This document shows, one piece after another, positions 36,328-47,404 of a stretch of 64,000 bases of DNA (the first letter of the stretch is position 1; each line of letters opens with the position of its first letter). The stretch lies in NCBI RefSeq assembly GCF_036237275.1, contig NZ_CP108352.1:6138001-6202000 (forward strand), written 5' to 3'. This stretch comes from Streptomyces sp. NBC_01353 (lineage in GTDB: Bacteria; Actinomycetota; Actinomycetes; Streptomycetales; Streptomycetaceae). A model generated the notes under the pieces. That model was not told the origin of the DNA. It worked only from the letters and a program-made list of their open reading frames with translations, and did no database searches. The position numbers and the translations under genes are program-made.

Positions 36328-37995
36328 ATGACCCAGCACCTCGCTGCCCCCGCCGCCGCCCCGACCACCGGCACGCACACGGGTTGGTGGAGAGACGCGG
36401 TGATCTACCAGGTCTATCCGCGCAGCTTCGCCGACGGAAACGGCGACGGCATGGGCGACCTGGAGGGCATCCGCGGCCGGCTGCCGTATCTGAAGGAGCT
36501 CGGCGTCGACGCCGTCTGGCTCAGCCCGTTCTACGCCTCCCCACAGGCCGACGCGGGTTACGACGTCGCCGACTACCGGGCCATCGACCCGATGTTCGGC
36601 AGCCTCCTCGACGCCGACGCGCTCATCCGCGAGGCGCACGAGCTGGGCCTGCGGATCATCGTCGACCTGGTGCCCAACCACTCCTCCGACCAGCACGAGT
36701 GGTTCCAGCGCGCGCTGCGCGAGGGCCCCGGCTCCCCGCTGCGCGAGCGCTACCACTTCCGCCCGGGCAAGGGCGAGAACGGCGAACTGCCCCCCAACGA
36801 CTGGGAGTCCATCTTCGGCGGCCCCGCGTGGACGCGGGTCGAGGAGGCGGACGGCACCCCCGGAGAGTGGTACCTGCACCTCTTCGCGCCGGAGCAGCCC
36901 GACTTCAACTGGGAGCACCCCGCCGTACGCGACGAGTTCCGCTCCATCCTGCGGTTCTGGCTCGACATGGGCGTCGACGGCTTCCGCGTCGACGTCGCCC
37001 ACGGTCTGGTCAAGGCCGAGGGGCTGCCGGACATCGGCGCGCACGACCAGCTCAAGCTGCTCGGCAACGACGTCATGCCGTTCTTCGACCAGGACGGCGT
37101 CCACGAGATATACCGCTCCTGGCGCCAGGTCCTCTCCGAGTACGACGGAGAGCGCGTCCTCGTCGCCGAGGCGTGGACCCCGACCGTCGAGCGCACCGCG
37201 CACTACGTGCGCCCCGACGAGATGCACCAGGCCTTCAACTTCCAGTACCTGGGCACCCATTGGGACGCCGAGGAGCTGCGCCGGGTGATCGACGCCTCGC
37301 TCGCCGCGATGCGTCCGGTCGGTGCCCCGACGACCTGGGTGCTCTCCAACCACGACGTCACCCGGCACGCCACCCGCTTCGCCAACCCGGCGGGCCTCGG
37401 CACCCAGCTGCGCGAGCCCGGCGACCGTGAGCTGGGTCTGCGCCGGGCCCGGGCCGCGACGCTGCTGATGCTGGCGCTGCCCGGCTCCGCGTACGTCTAC
37501 CAGGGCGAGGAGCTCGGCCTGCCGGACGTCACCGACCTGCCGGACGAGGTCCGTCAGGACCCGTCGTTCTTCCGGGCCACCGGCCAGGACGGCTTCCGTG
37601 ACGGCTGCCGGGTCCCCATCCCGTGGACCGTCGAGGGCGGCTCGTACGGCTTCGGCAGCGGCGGCAGCTGGCTGCCGCAGCCCGCCACCTGGGGCGGGCT
37701 CAGCGTCGAGGCACAGGCCGGGGACCCCGGCTCCACCCTGGAGCTGTACCGCAGCGCGCTCGCCGTGCGCCGCGAGCAGCCCGGGCTCGGTGCGGGCGAG
37801 GACATCGAGTGGCTGGAGGCGCCCGAGGGCGTGCTCTCCTTCCGCCGCGACGGCTTCGTCTGCACCGCCAACACCACCGGTCGGGCCATCTCCGTCCCGC
37901 TGCCCGGCCGGTTCCTTCTCTCCAACGAGCCCGTCTCCCACGGGGAGGGCTTCGCGGAGCTGCCCGCCGACACCACCGTCTGGTGGGCGGTGTGA
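36328..37995 (+). CDS. aglA: Alpha-glucosidase, GH13 (AglA-like)
   Basis: The cytoplasmic enzyme that degrades imported maltose and maltodextrin, 555 residues. GH13 motifs: GWWRDAVIYQVYPRSFAD, VDLVPNHSSDQH, nucleophile in [12 protein letters not shown], acid in VLVAEAW and VLSNHDVTRH. AAGGAA lies 5 bases before ATG 36328. It follows malEFG and precedes a second LacI gene with which it shares a GTGA overlap, and it is a paralogue of the enzyme encoded at 30909-32777 but lacks its insertion. Confidence 0.95.
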   Translation: MTQHLAAPAAAPTTGTHTGWWRDAVIYQVYPRSFADGNGDGMGDLEGIRGRLPYLKELGVDAVWLSPFYASPQADAGYDVADYRAIDPMFGSLLDADALIREAHELGLRIIVDLVPNHSSDQHEWFQRALREGPGSPLRERYHFRPGKGENGELPPNDWESIFGGPAWTRVEEADGTPGEWYLHLFAPEQPDFNWEHPAVRDEFRSILRFWLDMGVDGFRVDVAHGLVKAEGLPDIGAHDQLKLLGNDVMPFFDQDGVHEIYRSWRQVLSEYDGERVLVAEAWTPTVERTAHYVRPDEMHQAFNFQYLGTHWDAEELRRVIDASLAAMRPVGAPTTWVLSNHDVTRHATRFANPAGLGTQLREPGDRELGLRRARAATLLMLALPGSAYVYQGEELGLPDVTDLPDEVRQDPSFFRATGQDGFRDGCRVPIPWTVEGGSYGFGSGGSWLPQPATWGGLSVEAQAGDPGSTLELYRSALAVRREQPGLGAGEDIEWLEAPEGVLSFRRDGFVCTANTTGRAISVPLPGRFLLSNEPVSHGEGFAELPADTTVWWAV

Positions 37996-39065
37996 CGATC
38001 CCCCTGCCGCGGGGCGCCGGGAACGGCGCCCCGCGGCTCGCGGACATCGCGGCCCAGTCGGGCGTCAGCGAGGCCACCGTCAGCCGTGTCCTCAACGGCA
38101 AGGCGGGGGTGGCCGGCGCGACCCGGCACCGGGTCCTCGCCGCGCTCGACGTGCTCGGCTACGAGCGCCCCGTACGGCTCAGACGCCGTAGCGCCGGCCT
38201 GGTCGGCCTGGTCGTGCCCGAGCTGACCAACCCGATCTTCCCGGCCTTCGCCCAGGTGATCGAGCAGGTCCTGGCCGGGCACGGCTACACCCCGGTGCTC
38301 TGCACCCAGATGCCCGGCGGCGCCACCGAGGACGAGCTCGTCGAGCAGCTGGAGGAGCGCGGGGTCACCGGCATCATCTTCCTCTCCGGGCTGCACGCCG
38401 ACGCGAGCGCCGACCCGGAGCGGTACGTCCGACTGGCCGCGCGGGGCGTCCCGTTCGTCCTCATCAACGGCTTCAACGAGCGCGTCGACGCCAACTTCGT
38501 CTCGCCCGACGACCGGGCGGCGGCGCGGATGGCCGTACGGCACCTGGTCGAGCTGGGCCACGAGCGGATCGGCCTGGCGATCGGCCCGACGCGCTATGTG
38601 CCCTCGCGCCGGAAGGCGGAGGGGTTCGCGGCCGAGCTGCACCACCTGCTCGGGATCGAGCGGGCGGAGGCCGAACGGTTCGTCCGCCCCACCCTGTTCG
38701 GCGTCGAGGGCGGGCACGCGGCCGCCGACATCCTGCTCGACCAGGGCTGCACGGGGATCGTCTGCGGCTCCGACCTGATGGCACTCGGCGCGATCCGCGC
38801 CGTGCGCGCCCGGGGTCTCGACGTGCCCAGTGACGTGTCGGTCGTCGGCTTCGACGACTCTCCGCTGATCGCCTTCACGGACCCGCCGCTCACCACCGTC
38901 CGCCAGCCCGTGCAGGCGATGGCGACGGCGGCGGTGGGCGCGCTCCTGGAGGAGGTCGAGGGGAACCCCGTGCAGCGCACGGAGTTCGTCTTCCAGCCGG
39001 AGCTGGTGGTACGCGGGTCCACGGCGCAGCCGCCGGCCGGAACCTCGCTGCAACTCCTTGCGTAA
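37992..39065 (+). CDS. LacI-family repressor, MalR-like (copy 2)
   Basis: A 357-residue LacI/GalR regulator with HTH RLADIAAQSGVSEATVSRVLNG and effector domain ending VVGFDDSPLIAFTDPPLTTVRQP. It is highly similar to the LacI protein encoded at 29855-30883. Start GTG 37992 overlaps the aglA stop by 4 bp, so it is translated with the alpha-glucosidase. Together with copy 1 it means the maltose genes are flanked by two repressors; they may differ in ligand or DNA preference. Confidence 0.92.
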   Translation: MTIPLPRGAGNGAPRLADIAAQSGVSEATVSRVLNGKAGVAGATRHRVLAALDVLGYERPVRLRRRSAGLVGLVVPELTNPIFPAFAQVIEQVLAGHGYTPVLCTQMPGGATEDELVEQLEERGVTGIIFLSGLHADASADPERYVRLAARGVPFVLINGFNERVDANFVSPDDRAAARMAVRHLVELGHERIGLAIGPTRYVPSRRKAEGFAAELHHLLGIERAEAERFVRPTLFGVEGGHAAADILLDQGCTGIVCGSDLMALGAIRAVRARGLDVPSDVSVVGFDDSPLIAFTDPPLTTVRQPVQAMATAAVGALLEEVEGNPVQRTEFVFQPELVVRGSTAQPPAGTSLQLLA

Positions 39066-39134
39066 CTTCCTGCATTGAGGGGTCCGAAGGGTTGACCGGG
39101 GGTCGGGGCGCTCGTACGGTCACGGCTGAAAACA

Positions 39135-39155
39135 GTTGCTGCTAGTTTCGGCAAC
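39135..39155. promoter_or_regulatory. GTTGC-N11-GCAAC inverted repeat, candidate MalR operator of the amylase gene
   Basis: The site is a 21-bp inverted repeat with 5-bp arms, located 34 bp before the amylase start. Its spacing is identical to CTTGC-N11-GCAAG upstream of malE. A TTGCG-type half lies just downstream (39160) and CCTGCA-type boxes at 39056-39073 lie upstream. This is the expected position for a repressor of starch degradation. Confidence 0.55.
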
Positions 39156-39188
39156 ATCTTGCGACAGTGAAGTCAGCAGGAGGACAAC

Positions 39189-40889
39189 ATGGCCAGAAAG
39201 ACCGTGGCCGCTGCACTCGCCTTCGTGGCGGGAGCCGCTGTGGCCGTCACGGCGCCGACCCCCGTACAGGCCGCCCCGCCCGGTGAGAAGGACGTCACCG
39301 CGGTGATGTTCGAGTGGAAGTTCGCCTCCGTGGCGAAGGCCTGCACCGAGCAGCTCGGCCCCGCGGGCTACGGCTACGTCCAGGTCTCGCCGCCCCAGGA
39401 ACGGATCCAGGGCTCCACCTGGTGGACCGCGTACCAGCCGGTCAGCTACAAGATCGCCGGACCTCTCGGCGACCGCACCGCTTTCAAGTCCATGATCGAC
39501 ACCTGTCACGCGGCGGGCGTGAAGGTCGTCGCCGACTCCGTCATCAACCACATGGCGAACGCGTCGGGCACGGGAACGGGCGGGACCTCGTTCTCCAAGT
39601 ACGACTACCCGGGCCTGTACTCGGGCGGCGACATGGACGACTGCCGTGCCACGATCTCGAACTACCAGGACCGGGCGAACGTCCAGAACTGCGAGCTCGT
39701 CGGCCTTCCGGACCTCGACACCGGCGAGGACTGGGTACGCGGCCGGATCGCCGCCTACATGAACGACCTGCTCTCCCTCGGCGTGGACGGCTTCCGCGTG
39801 GACGCGGCCAAGCACATGCCTGCCGCGGACCTCGCGAACATCAAGTCGCGGCTGAGCAACCCGGGCGTCTACTGGAAGCAGGAGGCGATATACGGGGCCG
39901 GTGAGGCGGTCTCCCCGAGCGAGTACCTGGGCAACGGAGACGTCCAGGAGTTCCGCTACGCACGGGACCTCAAGCGGATCTTCGGCTCGGAGAAGCTGTC
40001 GTACCTGAGCAACTTCGGCGAGTCCTGGGGCTACATGTCCTCCGGAAAGTCCGGCGTCTTCGTCGACAACCACGACACCGAGCGCGGCGGCGACACCCTC
40101 AACTACAAGTACGGCTCCGCCTACACCCTGGCGAGCGTCTTCATGCTGGCCTGGCCCTACGGCTCCCCGGACGTCCACTCCGGCTACGAGTGGTCCGACA
40201 AGGACGCCGGCGCACCCAACGGCGGCCAGGTGAACGCCTGTTACAGCGACGGCTGGAAGTGTCAGCACGCCTGGCGCGAGATCGCCTCGATGGTCGGCCT
40301 CCGCAACGCCGCGCGCGGCACGGCGGTCGGCAACTGGTGGGACAACGGCAACAACGCGATCGCGTTCGGCCGCGGAGACAAGGCGTACGTCGCCATCAAC
40401 CACGAGGCCTCGTCGCTGACCCGCACGTTCCAGACCGGGCTGCCCGCGGGCACGTACTGCGACGTCCAGTCGAACACGGGCGTGACGGTGAACGCGGCGG
40501 GCCAGTTCACGGCGACGCTGGCATCGAGCACGGCGCTGGCGCTGCACGTGAACGCGAAGAGCTGCGGCGGCGGCACGACGACCCCGCCGCCGGCCGCCAC
40601 GGGCGCCTCGTTCAACGCCACGGCGACGACCACGGTCGGCCAGAACATCTACGTGACCGGCAACCGCGCGGAGCTGGGCAACTGGTCCCCGTCCGCGGCC
40701 CTGAAGCTGGACCCGGCCTCGTACCCCGTCTGGAAGCTCGACGTCTCCCTGCCGGCCGGCACGGCCTTCGAGTACAAGTACATCCGCAAGGACGCCGCGG
40801 GCAACGTGACCTGGGAATCCGGTGCGAACCGCACCGCGACGGTCCCCGCCTCCGGCCAGATCGTCCTGAACGACACCTTCCGCAACTGA
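39189..40889 (+). CDS. Secreted alpha-amylase with starch-binding module
   Basis: An extracellular endo-1,4-alpha-glucanase of 566 residues. The signal peptide is about 28 residues and ends VQA. The GH13 barrel has nucleophile [13 protein letters not shown], acid Glu in YGAGEAV and Asp in [11 protein letters not shown]. After a short Gly/Thr/Pro linker ([11 protein letters not shown]) a CBM20 starch-binding domain follows, with [13 protein letters not shown] and [15 protein letters not shown], up to the end. AGGAGG lies 6 bases before ATG 39189. It has its own promoter with a MalR-type inverted repeat. Confidence 0.96.
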   Translation: MARKTVAAALAFVAGAAVAVTAPTPVQAAPPGEKDVTAVMFEWKFASVAKACTEQLGPAGYGYVQVSPPQERIQGSTWWTAYQPVSYKIAGPLGDRTAFKSMIDTCHAAGVKVVADSVINHMANASGTGTGGTSFSKYDYPGLYSGGDMDDCRATISNYQDRANVQNCELVGLPDLDTGEDWVRGRIAAYMNDLLSLGVDGFRVDAAKHMPAADLANIKSRLSNPGVYWKQEAIYGAGEAVSPSEYLGNGDVQEFRYARDLKRIFGSEKLSYLSNFGESWGYMSSGKSGVFVDNHDTERGGDTLNYKYGSAYTLASVFMLAWPYGSPDVHSGYEWSDKDAGAPNGGQVNACYSDGWKCQHAWREIASMVGLRNAARGTAVGNWWDNGNNAIAFGRGDKAYVAINHEASSLTRTFQTGLPAGTYCDVQSNTGVTVNAAGQFTATLASSTALALHVNAKSCGGGTTTPPPAATGASFNATATTTVGQNIYVTGNRAELGNWSPSAALKLDPASYPVWKLDVSLPAGTAFEYKYIRKDAAGNVTWESGANRTATVPASGQIVLNDTFRN

Positions 40890-40904
40890 CCGCTCCTCCC
40901 ACCA

Positions 40905-40927
40905 GGGCCGCCCCGCCGGGGCGGCCC
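40905..40927 (+). terminator. Stem-loop after amylase gene
   Basis: GGGCCGCCCC-GCC-GGGGCGGCCC is a perfect 10-bp stem with a 3-base loop, 15 bp after the amylase stop codon, followed by a short C/T-rich stretch. Confidence 0.85.
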
Positions 40928-40956
40928 CCCTTCCCGTACCTCCAGGGAGAACCCCC

Positions 40957-43900
40957 GTGATACGCAAGAGAACGGCGGCCGCCGTGGCCGCCGCCCTGTG
41001 TGCGGCGCTCGTGCCCGCCGTTCCCGCGGCCGCCGCGCCCCCGCCCCCACCCCCGCCGTCCGACAAGGCGCTCGCTGCTCAGCCCGCGCGTCACGACCTC
41101 ACCCAGGAGCAGTTCTACTTCGTCCTGCCCGACCGGTTCGCCAACGGAGACACCGCCAACGACCGCGGCGGCCTCGCCGGCACCCGGCTCGACACCGGCT
41201 TCGACCCCGCCGACAAGGGCTTCTACCAGGGCGGCGACCTCAAGGGCCTCACGAAGAAGCTCGACTACATCAAGGGCCTCGGCACCACCGCCATCTGGAT
41301 GGCGCCGATCTTCAAGAACCAGCCCGTCCAGGGCACCGGCAAGGACGCGAGCGCCGGCTACCACGGCTACTGGATCACCGACTTCACCCAGGTCGACCCG
41401 CACTTCGGCACCAACGCCGACCTGGAGAAGCTGATCGACCAGGCCCACGCCAAGGGCATGAAGGTCTTCTTCGACGTCATCACCAACCACACCGCCGACG
41501 TCGTCGACTACGAGGAGAAGACCTACAACTACCTCTCCAAGGGCGCCTTCCCCTATCTGACGAAGGACGGCGTCCCCTTCGACGACCGCAGCGGCTCGTT
41601 CCCGCGCGTCGACACGGACTCCTTCCCCCGCACCCCCGTCGTCCCCGCCGACAAGAAGAACCTCAAGGTCCCCTCCTGGCTCAACGACCCGACGATGTAC
41701 CACAACCGGGGTGACTCGACCTTCGCCGGCGAGTCCTCCCAGTACGGCGACTTCGTCGGCCTGGACGACCTGTGGACCGAGCGTCCCGAGGTCGTCGAGG
41801 GCATGGAGAAGATCTACCAGCGCTGGGTGCGCGACTTCGACATCGACGGCTTCCGCATCGACACCGTCAAGCACGTCGACACCGCGTTCTGGACCCAGTG
41901 GGCCACCGCCCTCGACGAGTACGCCGCGAAGCGCGGCCGCGACGACTTCTTCATGTTCGGCGAGGTCTACTCCGCCGACCCGGCGATCACCGCCCCGTAC
42001 GTGACGGAGGGCCGCCTCGACGCCACCCTCGACTTCCCGTTCCAGGACGCCGCCCGTACCTTCGCCTCCCAGGGCGGCTCCGCGGACAAGCTGGCGAACC
42101 TCTTCGGCCAGGACTACCGCTACACCACCGACAAGGCCAACGCCTACGAGTCGGTGCCCTTCCTCGGCAACCACGACATGGGCCGCTTCGGCACCTTCCT
42201 CAAGCAGGACAACCCGAAGGCCGGTGACGCCGAACTGCTCCAGCGCTACCGGCTCGCCAACGAGCTGATGTTCCTCACCCGCGGCAACCCCGTCGTCTAC
42301 TACGGCGACGAGCAGGGCTACACCGGCGCCGGTGGCGACAAGGACTCCCGCCAGACCCTCTTCGCGTCGAAGACCGCCGACTACCTGGACGACGACCAGC
42401 TCGGCACCGACCGCACCCACGCGAGCGACGCCTACGACGCCTCCCACCCCCTGTACCGGCAGATCGCCGCCCTCTCCAAGCTCACGCGCGAGCACCCGGC
42501 GCTGCGCGACGGCGTCCAGCAGCAGCGGTACGCCGAGGGCTCCGTCTACGCCTTCTCCCGTACCGACACCCGTGCGAAGAGCGGGCCCGCCGAGTACGTG
42601 GTCGCGGTCAACAGCTCCACCGAGGCGAAGACCGTCGAGATCCCGACCGGCTCCGCGGGCATGGCCTTCACCCCCGTCCACGGCGGCGACGCCCGCGTCA
42701 CCAGCGCCGACGACACGAAGATCAAGGTGACCGTCCCGGCGCTCGGCTCCCTCGTGCTCAAGGCGGCCAAGTCGCTCGGCGCGCCCGCCGCCACGCCCAC
42801 GATCACGCTCAAGGCCCCCGAGGCCGGGGCCACCGGCACCGTCGAGCTCTCCGCCGACGTCACCGGCGGGCAGCTGAACCGCGTCGTCTTCGCCGCCCAG
42901 ACCGGCAACGGCACATGGCAGGTCCTCGGCTCCGCCGACCACGCCCCGTACAAGGTCACCCAGACGGTCACCGCGCCCGCCGGAACCGCCCTGCGCTACA
43001 AGGCCGTCGTCGTCGACAGCGCCGGCCGCACCGCGAGCGCGACCGCCGCGACCACCAGCGGCGCCCCGGCCGTCGAGCAGCCGCCGACCGCCACCCAGCG
43101 CGACTACGCGATCGTCCACTACAAGCGCACCGATGGGGACTACACCGACTGGGGCCTGTACACCTGGGGCGACATCGCCGACGGCGAAGGCACCACCTGG
43201 CCCGCCGGAAAGCCCTTCACCGGCCGTGACGCTTACGGCGCCTTCGCCTACGTCAAGCTCAAGCCCGGTGCCTCCTCGGTCGGCTTCATCGCCGTGAACA
43301 AGGACGGCGTCAAGGACACCGACGCCGACCGGACCGTCGACCTCTCCAAGACCGGCGAAGTCTGGATCGAGCAGGGGAAGCCCGAGGTCCTGAACGCCGC
43401 GCCCGAAGGCGCGTACCCGCCCCAGGACACGACGAAGGCCGTCCTGCACTACAAGCGCGCCGACGGCGACCACGCGGGCTGGGGCCTGCACACCTGGACC
43501 GGCGCCGCGAACCCCACCGACTGGAGCAAGCCGCTGGAGCCGGTGCGCACCGACGCCTACGGAGTGGTCTACGAAGTCCCGCTCGCGGTCGGCGCCACCT
43601 CCCTCTCCTACATCCTGCACAGGGGCGACGAGAAGGACCTGCCCACCGACCAGTCCCTCGACCTCAAGGCCAACGGCCACGAGGTGTGGATGCTCGGCGG
43701 CCAGGAGAAGTACCTGCTGCCGCAGCCCAAGGGCAGCGGCGCCGCGCTCGACCTCACCAAGGCCCAGGCCGTCTGGATCGACGAGACCACCCTCGCCTGG
43801 AACGGCAGCGCCGCCGCCGCCTCCAGCGTGCTGCTCTCCTCCCGCGACGGCTCGATCAAGGCCGAGAACGGGACGCTCACCGGGAACCGCCAGGCGCTGC

Positions 43901-46323
43901 GCCTGAACCGGACCGAGCTCACCGACGCCCAGAAGGCCGCCTTCCCGCACCTGAAGGCGTACGGGGCCTTCACGGTCGACCCGCGCGACCGCGACCGCGT
44001 CCGCGAGGCGCTCAAGGGGCAGCTCGTCGCCGCCCAGTACGCCGCGAACGGCGCCGTCCTGACCGCCACGGGCGTCCAGCTCGCCGGTGTCCTCGACCAC
44101 CTGTACGCACCGAAGGCGGCCGGGGCCGACCTCGGCCCGGTGTTCCGCAACGGCCGCCCCACACTGTCCCTCTGGGCGCCCACCGCCCAGTCCGTCGCCC
44201 TCGAACTCGACGGCAAGGCCGTGCCCATGCGCCGCGACGACGCCTCCGGCGTCTGGTCGGTCACCGGCACGCGCGCGTGGACGGGCAAGCCGTACCGGTA
44301 CGCGGTCAAGGTCTGGGCGCCCACCGTCCGGCAGATCGTCACCAACAAGGTCACCGACCCCTACTCCACCGCCCTGACCACCGACTCGGCCCAGAGCCTC
44401 CTCGTCGACCTCGCGGACCCGAAGCTCGCCCCCAAGGGCTGGAAGAGCCTGGCCAAGCCCGCTGCGGTACCGCTGCGTGACGCCCAGATCCAGGAGCTCC
44501 ACATCCGCGACTTCTCCGTCGCGGACACCACGGCCGTCCCGGCCCACAAGGGCACGTACCTCGCCTTCACCGACGCCGGCAGCAAGGGCTCACAGCACCT
44601 GAAGGCCCTCGCCGCCTCCGGGACCTCCTACGTCCACCTGCTCCCGGCCTTCGACATCGGCACCATCCCCGAGAAGAAGTCCGACCGGACAGAGCCCGCC
44701 TGCGACCTGAAGGTCTACGCCCCCGACTCCGAGGAGCAGCAGGCCTGCGTGGCCGCCTCCGCGGCCAAGGACGCCTACAACTGGGGCTACGACCCGCTGC
44801 ACTACACCGTCCCCGAGGGCTCCTACGCCACCGACCCCGAAGGCACCCGCCGCACGGTCGAGTTCCGGCAGATGGTCCAGTCCCTCAACGGTGCCGGTCT
44901 GCGCACCGTCATGGACGTCGTGTACAACCACACCGTGGCGAGCGGCCAGGCTGACAAGTCCGTCCTGGACAAGATCGTGCCCGGCTACTACCAGCGCCTC
45001 CAGGCCGACGGCTCCGTCGCCACCTCCACCTGCTGCGCCAACACCGCGCCCGAGAACGCCATGATGGGCAAGCTCGTCGTCGACTCGATCGTCACCTGGG
45101 CCAAGCAGTACAAGGTGGACGGCTTCCGCTTCGACCTCATGGGCCACCATCCGAAGGAGAACATCCTCGCCGTCCGCAAGGCCCTGGACGCGCTGACCGT
45201 CGCCAAGGACGGCGTCGACGGCAAGGCGATCGTCCTCTACGGCGAGGGCTGGAACTTCGGCGAGATCGCCGACGACTCCCGCTTCGTCCAGGCCACCCAG
45301 AAGAACATGGCCGGCACCGGGATCGCGACCTTCTCCGACCGGGCCCGCGACGCCGTCCGCGGCGGCGGCCCCTTCGACGAGGACCCGGGCGTGCAGGGCT
45401 TCGCCTCCGGCCTCTTCACCGACCCCAACTCCTCGACGGCCAACGGCACTCCGGAGCAGCAGAAGGCCCGCCTGCTCCACTACCAGGACCTGATCAAGGT
45501 GGGGCTGACCGGCAACCTCGCCGACTACTCCTTCACGGACACCTCGGGCCGTACGGTCAAGGGAAGCCAGGTCGACTACAACGGCGCCCCGGCCGGCTAC
45601 GCCGCCGCTCCGGGTGACGCCCTCGCCTACGCCGACGCCCACGACAACGAGACCCTGTACGACGCGCTCGCCTTCAAGCTCCCGGTGACCACCTCGGCCG
45701 CCGACCGGGCCAGGATGCAGGTCCTCGCCATGGCGACGGCGACCCTCTCGCAGGGCCCGGCGCTCTCCCAGGCGGGCTCGGACCTGCTGCGTTCCAAGTC
45801 GCTCGACCGCAACTCGTACGACAGCGGTGACTGGTTCAACGCGATCCACTGGGACTGCCGGGACGGCAACGGCTTCGGCCGCGGCCTGCCTCCGGCGGCC
45901 GACAACAAGGCCAAGTGGGGCTACGGAAAGCCGCTGCTCACCGCCCCGTCCCTGACGGTCGGCTGCGCGCAGATCGACGGCGCCTCGGCCGCCTACCGGG
46001 ACCTCCAGAAGATCCGTACGACCGAACCCGCCTTCTCCCTCGCCACCGCCGGGCAGGTCCAGGACACCCTGTCCTTCCCGCTCTCCGGCGCCGGCGAGAC
46101 CCCTGGCGTGATCACCATGCGTCTCGGCGACCTGGTCGTGGTCTTCAACGCCACCCCGGAGCGGCAGACCCAGCGGGTCGCCGCCCTGGCCGGAAAGGGC
46201 TACGGCCTGCACCCGGTCCAGGTCGCGGGCGGGGACTCCGTGGTCAAGTCCGCGTCGTACGAGACGGGCTCGGGCACCTTCACGGTCCCGGCCCGCACGG
46301 TGGCGGTCTTCACCACACGCTGA
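40957..46323 (+). CDS. Secreted amylopullulanase: alpha-amylase fused to pullulanase
   Basis: A 1788-residue extracellular enzyme with two GH13 catalytic domains. After the signal peptide (residues 1-27) the first barrel covers about 45-500 ([15 protein letters not shown] near 298, [17 protein letters not shown] near 405). A linker and two CBM41-type starch-binding modules follow at about 720-820 and 828-920. A CBM48/N-terminal pullulanase domain lies near 1065, and the second barrel has [14 protein letters not shown] (1387), [10 protein letters not shown] (1428) and [11 protein letters not shown] (1562). It should cleave both alpha-1,4 and alpha-1,6 bonds. GTG 40957 follows AGGGAGAA. Confidence 0.94.
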   Translation: MIRKRTAAAVAAALCAALVPAVPAAAAPPPPPPPSDKALAAQPARHDLTQEQFYFVLPDRFANGDTANDRGGLAGTRLDTGFDPADKGFYQGGDLKGLTKKLDYIKGLGTTAIWMAPIFKNQPVQGTGKDASAGYHGYWITDFTQVDPHFGTNADLEKLIDQAHAKGMKVFFDVITNHTADVVDYEEKTYNYLSKGAFPYLTKDGVPFDDRSGSFPRVDTDSFPRTPVVPADKKNLKVPSWLNDPTMYHNRGDSTFAGESSQYGDFVGLDDLWTERPEVVEGMEKIYQRWVRDFDIDGFRIDTVKHVDTAFWTQWATALDEYAAKRGRDDFFMFGEVYSADPAITAPYVTEGRLDATLDFPFQDAARTFASQGGSADKLANLFGQDYRYTTDKANAYESVPFLGNHDMGRFGTFLKQDNPKAGDAELLQRYRLANELMFLTRGNPVVYYGDEQGYTGAGGDKDSRQTLFASKTADYLDDDQLGTDRTHASDAYDASHPLYRQIAALSKLTREHPALRDGVQQQRYAEGSVYAFSRTDTRAKSGPAEYVVAVNSSTEAKTVEIPTGSAGMAFTPVHGGDARVTSADDTKIKVTVPALGSLVLKAAKSLGAPAATPTITLKAPEAGATGTVELSADVTGGQLNRVVFAAQTGNGTWQVLGSADHAPYKVTQTVTAPAGTALRYKAVVVDSAGRTASATAATTSGAPAVEQPPTATQRDYAIVHYKRTDGDYTDWGLYTWGDIADGEGTTWPAGKPFTGRDAYGAFAYVKLKPGASSVGFIAVNKDGVKDTDADRTVDLSKTGEVWIEQGKPEVLNAAPEGAYPPQDTTKAVLHYKRADGDHAGWGLHTWTGAANPTDWSKPLEPVRTDAYGVVYEVPLAVGATSLSYILHRGDEKDLPTDQSLDLKANGHEVWMLGGQEKYLLPQPKGSGAALDLTKAQAVWIDETTLAWNGSAAAASSVLLSSRDGSIKAENGTLTGNRQALRLNRTELTDAQKAAFPHLKAYGAFTVDPRDRDRVREALKGQLVAAQYAANGAVLTATGVQLAGVLDHLYAPKAAGADLGPVFRNGRPTLSLWAPTAQSVALELDGKAVPMRRDDASGVWSVTGTRAWTGKPYRYAVKVWAPTVRQIVTNKVTDPYSTALTTDSAQSLLVDLADPKLAPKGWKSLAKPAAVPLRDAQIQELHIRDFSVADTTAVPAHKGTYLAFTDAGSKGSQHLKALAASGTSYVHLLPAFDIGTIPEKKSDRTEPACDLKVYAPDSEEQQACVAASAAKDAYNWGYDPLHYTVPEGSYATDPEGTRRTVEFRQMVQSLNGAGLRTVMDVVYNHTVASGQADKSVLDKIVPGYYQRLQADGSVATSTCCANTAPENAMMGKLVVDSIVTWAKQYKVDGFRFDLMGHHPKENILAVRKALDALTVAKDGVDGKAIVLYGEGWNFGEIADDSRFVQATQKNMAGTGIATFSDRARDAVRGGGPFDEDPGVQGFASGLFTDPNSSTANGTPEQQKARLLHYQDLIKVGLTGNLADYSFTDTSGRTVKGSQVDYNGAPAGYAAAPGDALAYADAHDNETLYDALAFKLPVTTSAADRARMQVLAMATATLSQGPALSQAGSDLLRSKSLDRNSYDSGDWFNAIHWDCRDGNGFGRGLPPAADNKAKWGYGKPLLTAPSLTVGCAQIDGASAAYRDLQKIRTTEPAFSLATAGQVQDTLSFPLSGAGETPGVITMRLGDLVVVFNATPERQTQRVAALAGKGYGLHPVQVAGGDSVVKSASYETGSGTFTVPARTVAVFTTR

Positions 46324-46340
46324 CCGCACACACGCACATA

Positions 46341-46379
46341 CGGCGAGGCCGGCCGGGGGCTCCCCGACCGGCCTCGCCG
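46341..46379. terminator. Stem-loop between pullulanase and acetyltransferase genes
   Basis: CGGCGAGGCCGG...CGGGG pairs with CCCCG...CCGGCCTCGCCG around a 4-base loop with one mismatch. It lies 17 bp after the pullulanase stop and 23 bp before the end of the convergent gene, so it can act in both directions. Confidence 0.85.
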
Positions 46380-46402
46380 CACGTCTCAGCCCGGCGCGCG
46401 GG

Positions 46403-46915
46403 TCAGGCCAGCGCCTTCTCCAGCAGGACCACTCCGTACCGCGTGCCGTCGGCGGCGAGCTTTCCCGGCTCCTCGCCGACGGCCGTGTACCCCGCGGCCT
46501 CGTAGTACGTCCGCAGCCGCGGGTTGCGCGACACACAGTCCAGCCGGGCCACCGTCCTCCCACCGGCCGCGATCCGCCCCTCGGCGTGCGTGAGGAGTGC
46601 CCGGCCCGTGCCGGCGGGGGCGGACTCCCGGTCGGTCATCAGCCGGTGGACATAGCCCGCCACCGGAGGCTGCGGGCCCCAGGCCTGCTCGTCGTCCCAC
46701 CACAGCTCGTACGCGCCGACGACGCGGCTCCCGGCCGACGCCAGCCACACCTCGCCGGCCGCGATCCGCGCCCGGAAGTGCTCCGCGCTCTTGTCGCCCG
46801 GCTTCCACTGGTCGATCCCGCCCCGCACCATCCACCGCGCCACCCCGTCGAACATCCCCACCAGAAGGTCGAGATCGCGGTCGTCCGCCTGCCGGAAGGT
46901 CACTTGTGCGCTCAT
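46403..46915 (-). CDS. GNAT-family N-acetyltransferase
   Basis: A 170-residue GNAT protein. Motif A is degenerate but recognisable ([21 protein letters not shown], with the acetyl-CoA loop), followed by [20 protein letters not shown]. The substrate is unknown. ATG 46915 gives [15 protein letters not shown]; an upstream in-frame start at 46981 would overlap the divergent isomerase gene and is rejected. The 52-bp gap to the divergent isomerase gene must hold both promoters. Confidence 0.9.
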   Translation of the reverse strand: MSAQVTFRQADDRDLDLLVGMFDGVARWMVRGGIDQWKPGDKSAEHFRARIAAGEVWLASAGSRVVGAYELWWDDEQAWGPQPPVAGYVHRLMTDRESAPAGTGRALLTHAEGRIAAGGRTVARLDCVSRNPRLRTYYEAAGYTAVGEEPGKLAADGTRYGVVLLEKALA

Positions 46916-46967
46916 GGAGATCACCGTAAAGGTGTGGCCAGACATCCGTTCTACCGGGAGTGACCCC

Positions 46968-47300
46968 ATGCCGCAGATCACCGTGGACTACTCCGCGCCG
47001 CTCGACCGGCGCGGCTTCGCGCTCGCGCTGCACCCGCTCGTCGTGGAGACCGTCGACACACGGATCGACGCCTGCAAGACCCGCTTCCGCGAGGTCGAGG
47101 AGACGGTCATCGGGGACGGCTCGACGAACGACGTCGTCGTCCATGTCGACATCGCGCTGCTGGCCGGCCGTACGGACGAGACGAAGGCCCGCCTCGCGGA
47201 GGCCGTGGTCGCGCTGCTGCCCGCGTACCTCAAGGAGCCGGAGGGCGTCCATGTCTCCGCCGAGGTGCGCGACCTCGAACCCTCCTACCGCAAGGCCTGA
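46968..47300 (+). CDS. 5-carboxymethyl-2-hydroxymuconate delta-isomerase-like tautomerase
   Basis: A 110-residue protein of the tautomerase superfamily. MPQITVDYSAPLDRRGF places the catalytic Pro right after the initiator Met, and the later VHVDIALLAGRTDETK matches HpcD/CHMI proteins. Those enzymes ketonise an intermediate in homoprotocatechuate breakdown, but no other genes of that pathway are nearby, so the physiological substrate is uncertain. GGGAG lies 8 bases before ATG 46968. Its stop borders a 13-bp tandem repeat. Confidence 0.85.
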   Translation: MPQITVDYSAPLDRRGFALALHPLVVETVDTRIDACKTRFREVEETVIGDGSTNDVVVHVDIALLAGRTDETKARLAEAVVALLPAYLKEPEGVHVSAEVRDLEPSYRKA

Positions 47301-47301
47301 C

Positions 47302-47404
47302 GACGGCGGTCGACCGCGGCGGTCGACGACGGCCATCGGCCACGGAGGTCGACCACGCCGGTCGACCACGGCCATCGGCCACCGCGGTCGACTACGCCAG
47401 TCGC
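47302..47404. repeat. 13-bp tandem repeat with 39-bp higher-order period
   Basis: Seven exact-length 13-bp units run from 47302 to 47392, with a degenerate eighth to 47404. Most end GGTCGAC; the third and sixth instead end CATCGGC. The order is A-A-B, A-A-B, A-A', so a 39-bp superunit is repeated twice and begins a third time. The array starts one base after the isomerase stop and its last units cover the stop and last codons of the convergent TetR gene. Confidence 0.9.

Noticed and set aside
39061-39188. Possible second CTTGCA-type operator cluster just after the LacI gene
   Set aside because: CCTGCA and CTTGCG halves occur, but only GTTGC-N11-GCAAC has the clear paired geometry, so the others were not listed separately.
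40612-44547. A 1311-codon open frame on the minus strand opposite the amylase and amylopullulanase genes
   Set aside because: It is a product of GC-rich codon bias. The sense strand encodes clear GH13 motifs, while the antisense product is Val/Gly/Arg repetitive and has no family.
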